DNA of 42,857 bases from Thioalkalivibrio sp. ALJ16 (GTDB taxonomy: Bacteria; Pseudomonadota; Gammaproteobacteria; Ectothiorhodospirales; Ectothiorhodospiraceae). The stretch is from assembly GCF_000377345.1 (NCBI RefSeq), contig NZ_KB898055.1:1-42857 (forward strand), read 5' to 3'. The notes under the pieces are model-generated. The model was not told the DNA's origin. It was given only the letters and a program-made list of their open reading frames with translations, and searched no databases. Positions 29,145 to 38,526 of this stretch are shown here, in pieces; position 1 is the first letter of the stretch; every line of letters starts with the position of its first letter. The position numbers and the translations under genes were made by a program.

Positions 29145-30599
29145 TCAGTCCTGCGGGACGCGCAGGGCGATATAGGTAGGATTGCCGCCGCGGTACACCA
29201 GCACTGGCACCGTACGCCGGTCCCCGACCTCGCTGATCAGACGATCCAGGGTCTCCAGCGAGTCCACTGCGGCGCCCCCGAACTGCACGATCACGTCGCC
29301 GGAGCGCACCCCGGCCGCGCGGGCCGGGTTGTCGACCACCTCGCGCACCACCAGGCCGCTGTCGACATCCAGGTCCTCGGCCGCGGAGCGATCCAGCGGC
29401 TCGAGAACCATGCCCAGCAAGCTCTGCGGCTGGGCCGGATCGGGCTGACCCGGACGCGGCCCGCCGCGCTGGGCGGAGACATCCTCCGGCAGGCGTTCGA
29501 TCTCGACCTCGAGGATCAGGGTCTCGCCACCGCGGCGCACCTCGACCTCGGCCTCGGTACCCACGGGCGTACGCCCGACGATCGGCGGCAGCGCCGAGGA
29601 GTTGGGCACCTCGATGCCATTGAACGAGAGGATCACATCCCCGGTCTCGAAGCCCGCCTTCTGCGCCGGGCTGTCGGACTGCACGCGGGCGACCAGGGCC
29701 CCGGTGGGCTTGTCCATGCCAAAGGAATCGGCGAGCTCGCGCGTGACCTCCTGGATCAGCACACCCAGCCAGCCCCGGGTGACCTCGCCATGCTCGCGCA
29801 ACTGGCGCACCACGTCCTCGACCATCTCGATGGGGACCGCGAACGACAACCCCATGAAGCCGCCGGTACGGCTGTAGATCTGCGCGTTCACGCCGATCAC
29901 CTCGCCATCCATGTTCAGCAGCGGGCCGCCGGAGTTACCCGGGTTGATGGCCACATCGGTCTGGATGAAGGGCACGTAGTTCTCGGTCGGCAGGTTGCGG
30001 CCCTTGGCACTGACGATGCCCGCCGTCACCGAGTGGTCGAACCCGAACGGGGAACCAATCGCCAGCACCCACTCGCCCACGCGCAGATCGGCCGAGGAAC
30101 CCAGCTTCAGCGTCGGCAGGTTGTCCGCGTCGATCTTGAGCAGGGCCACGTCACTCTGCGGGTCCTTGCCGACGATCTCGGCGTCGTACACGCGGCGGTC
30201 GGACAGATGCACCACCACCTCCGACGCCCCCTCGACCACGTGATTCGCGGTGATGATGTAGCCGTCTTCGCTGTAGATGAAGCCGGAACCCAACGAGTTA
30301 CGCTGGAAGCTCTCCGGCGCCTGCCGTCCTTCCCCGCCGGGGCCGCCGAAGAAGCGTTCGAACAGGTCCTCGAACGGCGTACCCTCGAAGTCCGGCATCT
30401 GACCACGATGCGGGCGTTCGCTCTCGCGGGTGGTCGCGATATTCACGACCGCCGGGCTGTGCTGCTCCGCCAGCGGTACGAAGTCCGGCAACATGCGCGC
30501 CGAGGCCGGGAGCGACAGGACGAGAAAGGTCAGGGCCACCAGTGCCCATTGCATCGGTTTCATCATCATCCAACCCGTATTGGGAAAACGTGGATTCAT
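29145..30599 (-). CDS. mucD: Periplasmic serine protease (DegP/MucD type)
   Basis: A 484-residue HtrA-family protease/chaperone that degrades misfolded envelope proteins. A signal peptide (about 12-34, ending ASA) is followed by the trypsin-like domain with catalytic His120 (ITANH), Asp150 (SDVALLKID) and Ser223 (GNSGGPL), then two PDZ domains (about 260-350 and 385-480). Position after rseC within the sigma-E locus makes it the MucD/DegP orthologue. The start may be the ATG at 30599 or the triplet of ATGs at 30569-30563; the latter gives a shorter leader. Confidence 0.94.
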   Translation of the reverse strand: MNPRFPNTGWMMMKPMQWALVALTFLVLSLPASARMLPDFVPLAEQHSPAVVNIATTRESERPHRGQMPDFEGTPFEDLFERFFGGPGGEGRQAPESFQRNSLGSGFIYSEDGYIITANHVVEGASEVVVHLSDRRVYDAEIVGKDPQSDVALLKIDADNLPTLKLGSSADLRVGEWVLAIGSPFGFDHSVTAGIVSAKGRNLPTENYVPFIQTDVAINPGNSGGPLLNMDGEVIGVNAQIYSRTGGFMGLSFAVPIEMVEDVVRQLREHGEVTRGWLGVLIQEVTRELADSFGMDKPTGALVARVQSDSPAQKAGFETGDVILSFNGIEVPNSSALPPIVGRTPVGTEAEVEVRRGGETLILEVEIERLPEDVSAQRGGPRPGQPDPAQPQSLLGMVLEPLDRSAAEDLDVDSGLVVREVVDNPARAAGVRSGDVIVQFGGAAVDSLETLDRLISEVGDRRTVPVLVYRGGNPTYIALRVPQD

Positions 30600-30639
30600 C
30601 GGTCTAGAAACTCGCCCGGGCAACAAGTTCCCGCCCGGA

Positions 30640-31128
30640 TCAGTTTCGTGATACGGCCCCGGAGGCAACGGCGCGATGGCGGCCAGAAGCCGGGTGACGC
30701 TCCAGCAGGACCGGGGCCAGATCCGGGGCCCGGCGGCGCAGCCAGCCCCGCACGCCCAGCAGACCGGCCGCAAAACCCAGGGCGCCGGCCAGCAGGTGAT
30801 AGCCCTCGCCCAGGCCGGGCGCGGCCCACATCAGCAAAGCGGGTGCCACCACCAGCCCCGCCAGCGGCAGGAGATACATCGCCAGGGCCCCGGAAACCAG
30901 GGCCTGGTCACGAACCCCCAGTGTGACGGTGTCCCCCGGCTGCAGGTTACCGGGGTGGCCGATCGTCACCTCGACCGCCTTGCGCCCCAGCACCTCGGAC
31001 AGCACGCCGCTGCCACAGCCAGTGCGGGCCGAACAGCTGCCGCAGGTGGACTGCCGCTCGATGCGCACACGGGCCTCGTGGCCGGCCACCGCCAGCACCG
31101 TACCCTGTTCGCGGATCCACTCACTCAT
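30640..31128 (-). CDS. rseC: SoxR-reducing/RseC-like membrane protein
   Basis: A 162-residue RseC/MucC protein. The N-terminal cytoplasmic part carries the cysteine cluster CGSCSARTGCGSG (CxxCx5C, around 29-41), then two membrane helices (about 82-98 and 107-125) and a basic tail. RseC is a positive factor for sigma-E, and in Rsx complexes helps reduce SoxR. The ATG at 31128 (MSEWIREQG) is chosen; a GTG nine bases earlier is possible. The cluster is consistent with an iron-sulfur or redox site. Confidence 0.88.
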   Translation of the reverse strand: MSEWIREQGTVLAVAGHEARVRIERQSTCGSCSARTGCGSGVLSEVLGRKAVEVTIGHPGNLQPGDTVTLGVRDQALVSGALAMYLLPLAGLVVAPALLMWAAPGLGEGYHLLAGALGFAAGLLGVRGWLRRRAPDLAPVLLERHPASGRHRAVASGAVSRN

Positions 31129-31168
31129 GGCCGGCACTCATGTTCGGAAGACAGCACGGGTAGTCGCG

Positions 31169-32161
31169 TTAATCGTCGGACTCGCCGCGGTGGTAGACCA
31201 CCGCATCCAGCACGGCCTGCACCGTCCGCCGCGGGACATCCCCCACCGCAGTCACCTGATGCCCGTCCACCGAGCGCGCGGCACCGTGGGTGGCACCAGC
31301 ACGGGTCGTGCCCTCGAACATCTGTTCGCCACTGGCCGATTCGACGTAGACCGACACCGAGGCCAGCCCGTCACTGAGCACGAAGTGGCGCTGACGCGCG
31401 CCCTCGTCACCGACGCGGCGCTCGGTGGCCGCAATCGCCGTGAACCCGTCCGGCAGGTCGCTGAAGCCCCAGCCTCCCATGCCGGTTTGGTCGTCCCATT
31501 CCAGCTTTTCGTGGCCACGGTCGGCCCGCACCTCGATCCGCTCGACATCCGCACGGCGGGGCTCCAGGGCGGCATCGGGTACCTCGTCCAGGCGTTCCAG
31601 CTCGGTAAACGCGAGCCGCTCCAGCAGGTTGCCGTGGCCGTCGTAGAGCTCGCTCAGCAACGGCAGCGCGGTGGCGGCATGCAGGCAGTAGCGATGGCTG
31701 TAGCGCAGGGTGTCGCGGGCCCGCGCCAGAATCATGCGACAGTCGAGCCCGGCCACACGGTCCGCACCCATGTCCTCCAGCACATAGCGGTCATGTCCCT
31801 CGAGCAGGAACACCGGCGCCGCCGCTGGCCAGTGGGGGGCACCCGTGCCCTCGCCGGAGTCGGCCCGGGCACCCTTGAGGGCACTCAGGCGGTCGACCGA
31901 GCGCAGGATTTCGCGCGGGCTGCCGGTCAGGGTCTCCAGCCGCTCGCGGTAGCCACCATTGTCGGCGGCATGCACGACACGGATGGTATCCAGGCGGTCG
32001 TCGCGCTGCAGTACGAAGGTTCCCTGGTAGCTCTCGGCATGCAGACTGGCCGTCATCCGCTGCAGCCAGTCGGCCGGGGACGCGGCCCCGGCCAGCAGCG
32101 GAAGCGGAAGGCAGCAAAGCGCGGTGACGGCAACCAGGGCGAACGGCAGGCCGCAGCGCAT
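31169..32161 (-). CDS. rseB: Anti-sigma-E cofactor RseB/MucB
   Basis: A 330-residue periplasmic protein that binds RseA and shields it from DegS cleavage, and senses mislocalised lipoproteins or LPS. A signal peptide (about 1-26, AGA|ASP) precedes the MucB/RseB N-terminal domain (MTASLHAESYQGTFVLQRDDRLDTIRVVHA) and the C-terminal SLDGFxxG-like domain (GWGFSDLPDGF). Position in the operon supports it. It starts seven bases after the rseA stop. Confidence 0.93.
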   Translation of the reverse strand: MRCGLPFALVAVTALCCLPLPLLAGAASPADWLQRMTASLHAESYQGTFVLQRDDRLDTIRVVHAADNGGYRERLETLTGSPREILRSVDRLSALKGARADSGEGTGAPHWPAAAPVFLLEGHDRYVLEDMGADRVAGLDCRMILARARDTLRYSHRYCLHAATALPLLSELYDGHGNLLERLAFTELERLDEVPDAALEPRRADVERIEVRADRGHEKLEWDDQTGMGGWGFSDLPDGFTAIAATERRVGDEGARQRHFVLSDGLASVSVYVESASGEQMFEGTTRAGATHGAARSVDGHQVTAVGDVPRRTVQAVLDAVVYHRGESDD

Positions 32162-32168
32162 TATCGCG

Positions 32169-32729
32169 TTACTCGTCGCTCACCGAATAGCGAACGCGAC
32201 CGAGGGCGGTGGAGCCCGGACCGGTCAGTTCCGCGTGGTTTTCGAGATACCGGGCAAAGCGCGGATCCAGGGTCTCGCGCTCGGCACCCGGCCCCTCGCC
32301 GGTGCTGACGCGCTGTACCCCGTCGGCGATCTGCGCCGGGGCCGGGCGTTCGCTGACGACCGGTGCGGCGTCCGGGGTCCCGGATTCCGGGCCCATCATC
32401 TGCATACCCACCAGCGTCACCATGGCCACGGCCGCGGCCACACCGGTACCGGCGACCGGCTTCAGCCAGCGCGGCTGCGCCGGGCGCGATGTCACTGCCA
32501 GCGGAGGCTCGTCGGCCAGCGCCTTGTGGATCCCGTCCATGAAACCGGCGGGCGCGGTGCGCCGCATACCGCCACGCAGACTGTCGCCGATCAGGTGATA
32601 GCGTTCCCAGCGGGCGCGGTCCTCATCGGACTTCACCAGCTCATCCATCAGGCGACGCGTCTCGAAGTCATCCGTTTCTCCGTCCACCAGGGCCGACAGA
32701 CGTTCGTTCTTGGAGACTTGTTCTTTCAT
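32169..32729 (-). CDS. rseA: Anti-sigma-E factor RseA/MucA
   Basis: A 186-residue single-pass membrane protein. The N-terminal cytoplasmic domain (about 1-85, SKNERLSALVDGETDDFETRRLM) holds sigma-E, the membrane helix is at about 89-111, and the periplasmic part binds RseB. Site-1 cleavage residues are not identifiable by eye. It starts 12 bases after rpoE on the same strand. Confidence 0.93.
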   Translation of the reverse strand: MKEQVSKNERLSALVDGETDDFETRRLMDELVKSDEDRARWERYHLIGDSLRGGMRRTAPAGFMDGIHKALADEPPLAVTSRPAQPRWLKPVAGTGVAAAVAMVTLVGMQMMGPESGTPDAAPVVSERPAPAQIADGVQRVSTGEGPGAERETLDPRFARYLENHAELTGPGSTALGRVRYSVSDE

Positions 32730-32741
32730 GGCGCTACTCGT

Positions 32742-33323
32742 TCAGTTGTCGTCTAACAGCGGACGCAAGGTCCGATCGATGGCCTCGCGGGCCCGGAAGA
32801 TGCGCGACCGGACCGTGCCGATCGGACATCCCATCGTCTGCGCGATCTCTTCGTAACTCAGTCCTTCGATCTCGCGCAGCGTGATGGCCATCCGAAGGTC
32901 GTCGGGCAGTTCCTCGATGGTGCGACGCACCGCCCCCTCAATCTCTTCGGACAACAGTTCCCCTTCCGGGGTTGCACTGTCCTTCAGGGCGGAGTCACCG
33001 CCCATCTGTTCCGCGTCCTGCGCATCGACTTCGGCCTCGGGCCGGCGTCGTCCCTGGGACACCAGGTAATTCTTGGCCGTATTGATGGCGATGCGGTAAA
33101 GCCACGTATAGAACGCGCTCTCCCCGCGAAAGTTCGCCAGCCCCTTGTAGGCCTTGATAAAGGCCTCCTGGGCGACGTCCAGGGCCGCTGCATGATCATG
33201 CACGTAGCGCCCGACCAGGTTGATGATCTTGTGCTGGTACTTCAGCACGAGGACATCGAAAGCCGCCTTGTCGCCGTTCTGAACTCGCTTGACCAGGGCC
33301 TCGTCGGAAGCCTTCTCGCTCAT
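32742..33323 (-). CDS. rpoE: Sigma-E factor (RpoE/AlgU)
   Basis: A 193-residue ECF sigma factor for envelope stress. Region 2 has DVAQEAFIKAYKGLANFRGE and FYTWLYRIAINTAKNYL; region 4.2 has LSYEEIAQTMGCPIGTVRSR. It is held by RseA and released by stress. A sigma-E type promoter (-35 GAACTT, -10 TCCATG) lies upstream, so the operon is likely autoregulated. The start ATG at 33323 follows GGGAG. Divergent from nadB, as in Pseudomonas and relatives. Confidence 0.97.
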   Translation of the reverse strand: MSEKASDEALVKRVQNGDKAAFDVLVLKYQHKIINLVGRYVHDHAAALDVAQEAFIKAYKGLANFRGESAFYTWLYRIAINTAKNYLVSQGRRRPEAEVDAQDAEQMGGDSALKDSATPEGELLSEEIEGAVRRTIEELPDDLRMAITLREIEGLSYEEIAQTMGCPIGTVRSRIFRAREAIDRTLRPLLDDN

Positions 33324-33367
33324 GCGGGGACTCCCGCCAGCACACCAGTCTCCGGTAATCTATGGTG

Positions 33368-33395
33368 CATGGACCGCCTGACTCGCATTAAGTTC
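33368..33395 (-). promoter_or_regulatory. Sigma-E autoregulatory promoter of rpoE
   Basis: On the minus strand the -35 GAACTT (33395-33390) and the -10 TCCATG (33373-33368) are separated by exactly 16 bases, the sigma-E/AlgU consensus spacing. The start would be near 33361, about 38 bases before the rpoE ATG. Confidence 0.75.
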
Positions 33396-33398
33396 GCA

Positions 33399-33421
33399 TT
33401 GCGCACAACACTGTTGCGCAA
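33399..33421. promoter_or_regulatory. Dyad between rpoE and nadB
   Basis: Two 7-base arms (TTGCGCA at 33399-33405 and TGCGCAA at 33415-33421) form a symmetrical site with a 9-base centre, just outside the rpoE -35. It could be an operator for nadB or rpoE, but no factor is implied by the sequence. Confidence 0.4.
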
Positions 33422-33467
33422 GGGCCACATTTTGCTCTGGCAACAAGCGCAGCACGTTACCTGAGCC

Positions 33468-35108
33468 ATGGGGTCAGCACAACAGCCCCGACTTACGGAC
33501 GTGCTGGTGATCGGGAGCGGCGCGGCGGGGCTTTCCGCGGCGCTGCACCTGGCCCCGCATCGGCGGGTCACCGTTATCAGCAAGGGTCCGGTAGACGAGG
33601 GCTCCACCCGCTACGCCCAGGGCGGGATCTCCGCGGTGCTGGACCGCACCGACTCCTTTGATGCCCACATCCGCGACACCCTGGACGCCGGCGCCGGTCT
33701 GTGCGACCCGGACGCGGTACGCCGCACCGTCGCCGCCGGACCCGAGGCGATCCACTGGCTGCTGAACCTCGGCGTTCCGTTCACCCGCGAGCCCATGGAG
33801 GGTCGCAGCCGCCTGCACCTGACCCGCGAGGGCGGGCACAGCGCCCGCCGCGTGGCCCATGCCGCGGACGCCACCGGTCGTGCGATCGAGGATGCACTGG
33901 TAAAGAGCGCCTCCGGTCAGGCCAGCATCGAGGTCTACGAGCGCCATGTGGCGGTGGACCTGATTACCCAGCCGGTGGAGGGCAGCCGCCGCGTGGTCGG
34001 CGCCTACGTGCAGGACGCGAAGACCCGCGAGGTGGAGACCCTGCTCGCCCCCACCGTGATCCTGGCCACCGGCGGGGCCAGCAAGGTGTACCTGTACAGC
34101 TCCAACCCCGACGGCGCCACCGGCGACGGTATCGCAATGGCCTGGCGGGCCGGCTGCCGCATCGCGAACATGGAGTTCATGCAGTTCCACCCGACCTGTC
34201 TGTTCCACCCGCGCGCCAAGTCGTTCCTGATCTCCGAGGCGGTACGCGGCGAGGGTGGCCTGCTGCTGCTCCCCGACGGTGAACGCTTCATGCCGCGCTT
34301 CGACGAGCGCGCGGAACTGGCCCCGCGCGATATCGTCGCCCGTGCGGTCGACCACGAGATGAAGCGCCTCGGCCTGGATCACGTGAACCTGGACATCAGC
34401 CACAAGCCGGCGGAGTTCATCCGCGAGCACTTCCCGACGATCCACGAGCGCTGCCTGGAGTTCGGCTTCGACATGACCCGCGAACCGCTGCCGGTCGTGC
34501 CGGCGGCGCACTACACCTGCGGCGGAGTGATGGTGAACCACTTCGGCCAGACCGATCTGCCCGGCCTGTACGCGGCCGGCGAGGTCTCCTATACCGGCCT
34601 GCACGGGGCCAACCGCATGGCCAGCAACTCGCTGCTGGAGTGTCTGGTCTACGCCCGCGCGGCCGCCGAGCACATCCTCTCGCAGACCGACCTGCCGCAG
34701 CCGGAACGGCTGCCGGTACCGCCGGCCTGGGACGAGTCCCGCGTCACCGAGTCACAGGAAGAGGTCGTGGTGGCCCACGACTGGGACGAACTGCGCCGCC
34801 TGATGTGGGACTACGTTGGCATCGTGCGCACGCGCGAGCGCCTGCATCGGGCCGAGCGCCGCATCCGCATCCTGCAGGAGGAGATCCACGAGTACTATAG
34901 CCATTTCCGCATCTCGCCGGACCTGCTGGAGCTGCGCAACCTGGCCATGGTGGCCGAGATCATCGTGAAGAGCGCGCTGTCGCGGCAGGAGAGCCGCGGG
35001 CTGCACTATATCCGCGACTACCCCGATACCCACCCGGCTCTGGACGGTCAGCCGACCATCCTGGCACCGGACAACGCCCTGCGCCCCGGCGACCACCGCC
35101 GCCCGTAA
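33468..35108 (+). CDS. nadB: L-aspartate oxidase
   Basis: A 546-residue FAD enzyme that oxidises aspartate to iminoaspartate, the first step of NAD synthesis. The FAD-binding motif [17 protein letters not shown] is at the N-terminus; [13 protein letters not shown] and [10 protein letters not shown] with LYAAGEV are family hallmarks, and the active-site region [15 protein letters not shown] is seen. The C-terminal helical domain is normal. The ATG at 33468 is chosen. Divergent from rpoE. Confidence 0.96.
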   Translation: MGSAQQPRLTDVLVIGSGAAGLSAALHLAPHRRVTVISKGPVDEGSTRYAQGGISAVLDRTDSFDAHIRDTLDAGAGLCDPDAVRRTVAAGPEAIHWLLNLGVPFTREPMEGRSRLHLTREGGHSARRVAHAADATGRAIEDALVKSASGQASIEVYERHVAVDLITQPVEGSRRVVGAYVQDAKTREVETLLAPTVILATGGASKVYLYSSNPDGATGDGIAMAWRAGCRIANMEFMQFHPTCLFHPRAKSFLISEAVRGEGGLLLLPDGERFMPRFDERAELAPRDIVARAVDHEMKRLGLDHVNLDISHKPAEFIREHFPTIHERCLEFGFDMTREPLPVVPAAHYTCGGVMVNHFGQTDLPGLYAAGEVSYTGLHGANRMASNSLLECLVYARAAAEHILSQTDLPQPERLPVPPAWDESRVTESQEEVVVAHDWDELRRLMWDYVGIVRTRERLHRAERRIRILQEEIHEYYSHFRISPDLLELRNLAMVAEIIVKSALSRQESRGLHYIRDYPDTHPALDGQPTILAPDNALRPGDHRRP

Positions 35109-35133
35109 GCGGTCGTCCGAGACTGCCTCGCCG

Positions 35134-35148
35134 CGGCAGGCCTTGCCG
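35134..35148. terminator. Hairpin between nadB and the reductase gene
   Basis: A small 5-bp stem (35134-35138 with 35144-35148, loop of five) in the 73-base gap between the convergent nadB and reductase genes. Possible bidirectional terminator; weak. Confidence 0.3.
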
Positions 35149-35181
35149 TGATGGGTGGCTCGGAGCCAGCCCGCTACCGCA

Positions 35182-35906
35182 CTACCACCACTTCTCGTAT
35201 TTCAGCTGGGCCTCGGGGATGCCCCAGTCCGCCAGCAGGGCGGCCATGTCCTCGATGAACTCGCGCGAGCCGCAGAAATAGAACAGGGCGTCGCGCGGCA
35301 GGTCCAGCGACTCCAGCAGCGCATGACTGATGCGGCCGGTATGCCCCAGCCAGTCCTCTGCCTCGCGCGTGACCGTCAGGCTGACGTCGATATTCGGCGC
35401 CGCGGCCATCGCCTCAAGCTCCTGAGGGAACAGCACCTCATCCTGGTGGGCCACGCTGTAGACCAGGTGGGCGTAGACGTCCGGCATGCCGGCATGGATC
35501 GCACGCAGGATGCCGAACAGCGGCGTGACCCCGATGCCCGCCCCCAGCAGCACCACGTTCTTCGCCATGCCGGGCTCGAAGAAGAAGCTGCCCTGTCCCG
35601 GCGTGACGTACACCGTATCGCCCTCGCCGGCCTCCGTGTGCAGGTAATGGGTGGCCGCATGATGGTCCGCGTACTTGATGGCCAGCTGCAGCCGCCCGTC
35701 GGCGCGCGGCGCGGAGACCACCGAGTACCCCCCGACGAAGGGCTTGCCCTCCGCCTGCGGGATCACCAGATCCAGCCACTGGCCGGCCTTGCTGGAAAAC
35801 CGCTGCGGGTCCGCCGCCAGGGTGAAGACCTTGATCAGCGGGGTGACCTGCTCGATGGCCTCGATCCGGGCGGGCAGAAAGTGGTCGGGCAGCTCAACAG
35901 CTTCGC

Positions 35907-35910
<4 letters not shown>
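35182..35910 (-). CDS. FAD/NAD(P)-binding ferredoxin-reductase-like protein
   Basis: A 242-residue FNR-superfamily oxidoreductase. The N-terminal FAD-barrel has FVGGYSVVSAP (around 58-68) at the place of the usual RxYS motif, the NAD(P) domain has GAGIGVTP (123-130) and CGSREFIEDM, and the C-terminus ends YEKWW. The missing Arg in the FAD motif (Gly instead) resembles OXNAD1-type proteins rather than ferredoxin reductases. Electron partner unknown. It overlaps mazG by four bases. Confidence 0.8.
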
Positions 35911-36785
<875 letters not shown>

Positions 36786-36803
36786 CGCGGGAGTGTACGG
36801 GGT

Positions 36804-36871
36804 CCGGTGAGCGGGAAAAACCGCCCACCGGATGAACATTCAGAACCGGTGGCTCCTGGCGGGGCCACCGG
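36804..36871 (-). terminator. Two tandem hairpins after the persulfide dioxygenase gene
   Basis: Hairpin A: stem 36821-36831 with 36804-36814 (one G-U pair on the minus-strand RNA) closing a loop rich in U. Hairpin B: perfect 8-bp stem 36864-36871 with 36846-36853. Both share a CCGGTG/CACCGG arm. They follow the persulfide dioxygenase stop and precede mazG; a double terminator is the simplest reading. Confidence 0.55.
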
Positions 36872-36882
36872 AAGGGATCGGA

Positions 36883-37635
36883 CTAACCCTGCTGATCGGT
36901 CTCGCAGAGGCGCTTCTTCTCGTCCGGCAGGTTGTCCGGACAGATGCCGCAGCCCTCGTTACCGGGCAGCGCCCAGTCGATCTTCTTCGGATACGGCAGG
37001 TCCATCTCGTCCATGATCTTCACGAACTCGGCCTCCGGCTTGCCCTTGCCCAGGCGCGGGTTACGCATCTTCTCCTGGCCAATGGTGGTGATCTGGCGCT
37101 CCTCGTAGTCATGCGCGGGATACACCAGGGTCTCGTCCGGCAGGGTGAAGAACTTGTCCTGGATCGAGTGGTACAGCGTCTTGGCATCCCCCGACTGGAA
37201 GTCCGTGCGGCCGCAGGCCTCGATCAGCAGGGCATCGCCCGAGAACAGCATCTTCAGGCCGACGTGATCCATCAGATAGGCGTGGTGCGCATCCGTGTGC
37301 CCCGGGGTGTACAGCGGGTTGATTACCAGGTTACCCACCTGGAAGGGCTCACCCTCGCGCAGGCCGAAATCGCGGCAGGGCAGTTCGTCCATCGCCGGAC
37401 CGCCCAGCTTGCAGCCGGTCTTCTCGCGCAGCATCCGCGCACCGGTGATGTGGTCGGCATGGATATGGGTCTCGATCACGTAGTCGAGACTCAGGCCCAT
37501 CTCCTGCAGCACGCGCAGGTCGCGGTCGACGGTCTCGATGACCGGGTCGATCAAGGCCGTCTTCCCGGTATCCGGGCAGCTCAGCAGGTAGGTATAGGTG
37601 GACGACTCGTCCTCGAACAGTTGCTTGAAGATCAT
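36883..37635 (-). CDS. Persulfide dioxygenase (ETHE1-like)
   Basis: A 250-residue metallo-beta-lactamase-fold non-haem iron enzyme that oxidises glutathione persulfide to sulfite. The metal motif is THIHADH (His57, His59, Asp61, His62), with PGHTDAHH (His113) and the Asp134 of FSGDALL; the motifs fit ETHE1, whose iron is held by two His and one Asp. YPAHDYEERQITTIGQEKMRNPR is typical of this subgroup. A C-terminal CGIC segment (Cys229-Cys232) is an addition. Start ATG 37635 with a perfect AAGGAGG. Fits a sulfur oxidiser. Confidence 0.85.
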   Translation of the reverse strand: MIFKQLFEDESSTYTYLLSCPDTGKTALIDPVIETVDRDLRVLQEMGLSLDYVIETHIHADHITGARMLREKTGCKLGGPAMDELPCRDFGLREGEPFQVGNLVINPLYTPGHTDAHHAYLMDHVGLKMLFSGDALLIEACGRTDFQSGDAKTLYHSIQDKFFTLPDETLVYPAHDYEERQITTIGQEKMRNPRLGKGKPEAEFVKIMDEMDLPYPKKIDWALPGNEGCGICPDNLPDEKKRLCETDQQG

Positions 37636-37784
37636 GGTGCTTGCCTCCTTGGCCGACAGGCGAAAATCGTATAATCCAGATGCTAGCGCAGATACGCCGG
37701 GGCGACCCAAACCTCCCGGACAATCCATGCTGGTGTTTCCCTGCGAACACATGGCTGCGGAGCAAGTTCCCCGGATAGGGGCAC

Positions 37785-37813
37785 TTCTGTCGGGGACGGC
37801 ACGCGGCTATCAT
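37785..37813 (+). promoter_or_regulatory. Candidate promoter of the BolA-like gene
   Basis: A -10 TATCAT (37808-37813) lies 17 bases after a weak -35 TTCTGT (37785-37790), within the divergent gap shared with the persulfide dioxygenase gene. The start would be near 37820, about 45 bases before the ATG. Confidence 0.45.
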
Positions 37814-37864
37814 CCGCGGCTGACCATCCGCACCCATCATTCGAACGCAATCGGGGGACTCATC

Positions 37865-38104
37865 ATGGAAGCCAGCCAAGTGGCCGAACTCATCCGCGCC
37901 GGCCTGCCGGAGGCCCAGAAGGTCGAGGTCACCGGGGGCGAGGGCAAATTCGAGGCCCTGGTCGTCAGCCCGCAGTTCGCCGGCATGAACGCCGTGAAGA
38001 AGCACCAGACGGTCTACGCCACCGTGCGTGACCAGATCGACTCCGGCGAGGTCCATGCACTGTCGATCCGCGCCTTCACGCCGGAGGACGCACCGGGCGC
38101 CTGA
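37865..38104 (+). CDS. BolA/IbaG-family protein
   Basis: A 79-residue small protein of the BolA family, which works with monothiol glutaredoxins in iron-sulfur handling. It has FEALVVSPQFAGMNAVKKHQTVYATVRDQI and a C-terminal HALSIRAFTPEDA; the family's invariant His in the KHQ segment is present. The other usual ligand position (His in GxHF) is Lys here (GKFEA), so metal or cluster binding may differ. Start ATG at 37865 after GGGGGA. First gene of a plus-strand group. Confidence 0.88.
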   Translation: MEASQVAELIRAGLPEAQKVEVTGGEGKFEALVVSPQFAGMNAVKKHQTVYATVRDQIDSGEVHALSIRAFTPEDAPGA

Positions 38105-38115
38105 GGCCCTCGGCG

Positions 38116-38526
38116 ATGCTCTCGCCCAAGGGCCGCGAGGAGATCGAGCGCCTGCTGGAAGGCGGGCTGGTGCAGGACTGGGGTGAGGCCGAGACCACCC
38201 TGCGCAACGTCACCCGCATGCTGCTCACGACACGCCCGGACCTGCTGCGCCTGTACTTCACGCCGACGGCCTGGGAACAGATCACCGCCTGGCCGCAGAA
38301 GAAGGCGGCCAACGCGATCATCGCCGCATTGCGCACTGGCGTGGTCGACACGCTCGGACGACCGGCCATCGCCAACCGCGAACAGGCCCGCTTCTACCTT
38401 CTCTGCTTTCAGGATGACCTTGCCGAACGAGTGGACGCGTGGTGTCGCGAACACCCCGAACAGTGTCCGCGCCGCGCCCAGGGCCGCGGCCGGCCCCAGG
38501 CCCTGCCCGGCGAGGACAGCCCATGA
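38116..38526 (+). CDS. Uncharacterised protein
   Basis: A 136-residue soluble protein that I do not recognise. It is predicted mostly helical, with an amphipathic stretch LLTTRPDLLRLYFTPTAWEQI around residues 37-57, a QKKAANAIIAAL segment, a single-Cys pair near the C-terminus (CREHPEQC), and a basic/Pro tail. It starts 11 bases after the BolA-like stop and shares an ATGA overlap with the HEAGH gene, so the three form one unit. Function unknown. Confidence 0.7.
   Translation: MLSPKGREEIERLLEGGLVQDWGEAETTLRNVTRMLLTTRPDLLRLYFTPTAWEQITAWPQKKAANAIIAALRTGVVDTLGRPAIANREQARFYLLCFQDDLAERVDAWCREHPEQCPRRAQGRGRPQALPGEDSP

Noticed and set aside
37670-37675. TATAAT on the plus strand
   Set aside because: No -35 box at 16-18 bases upstream; the BolA-like gene has a better candidate closer to its start.
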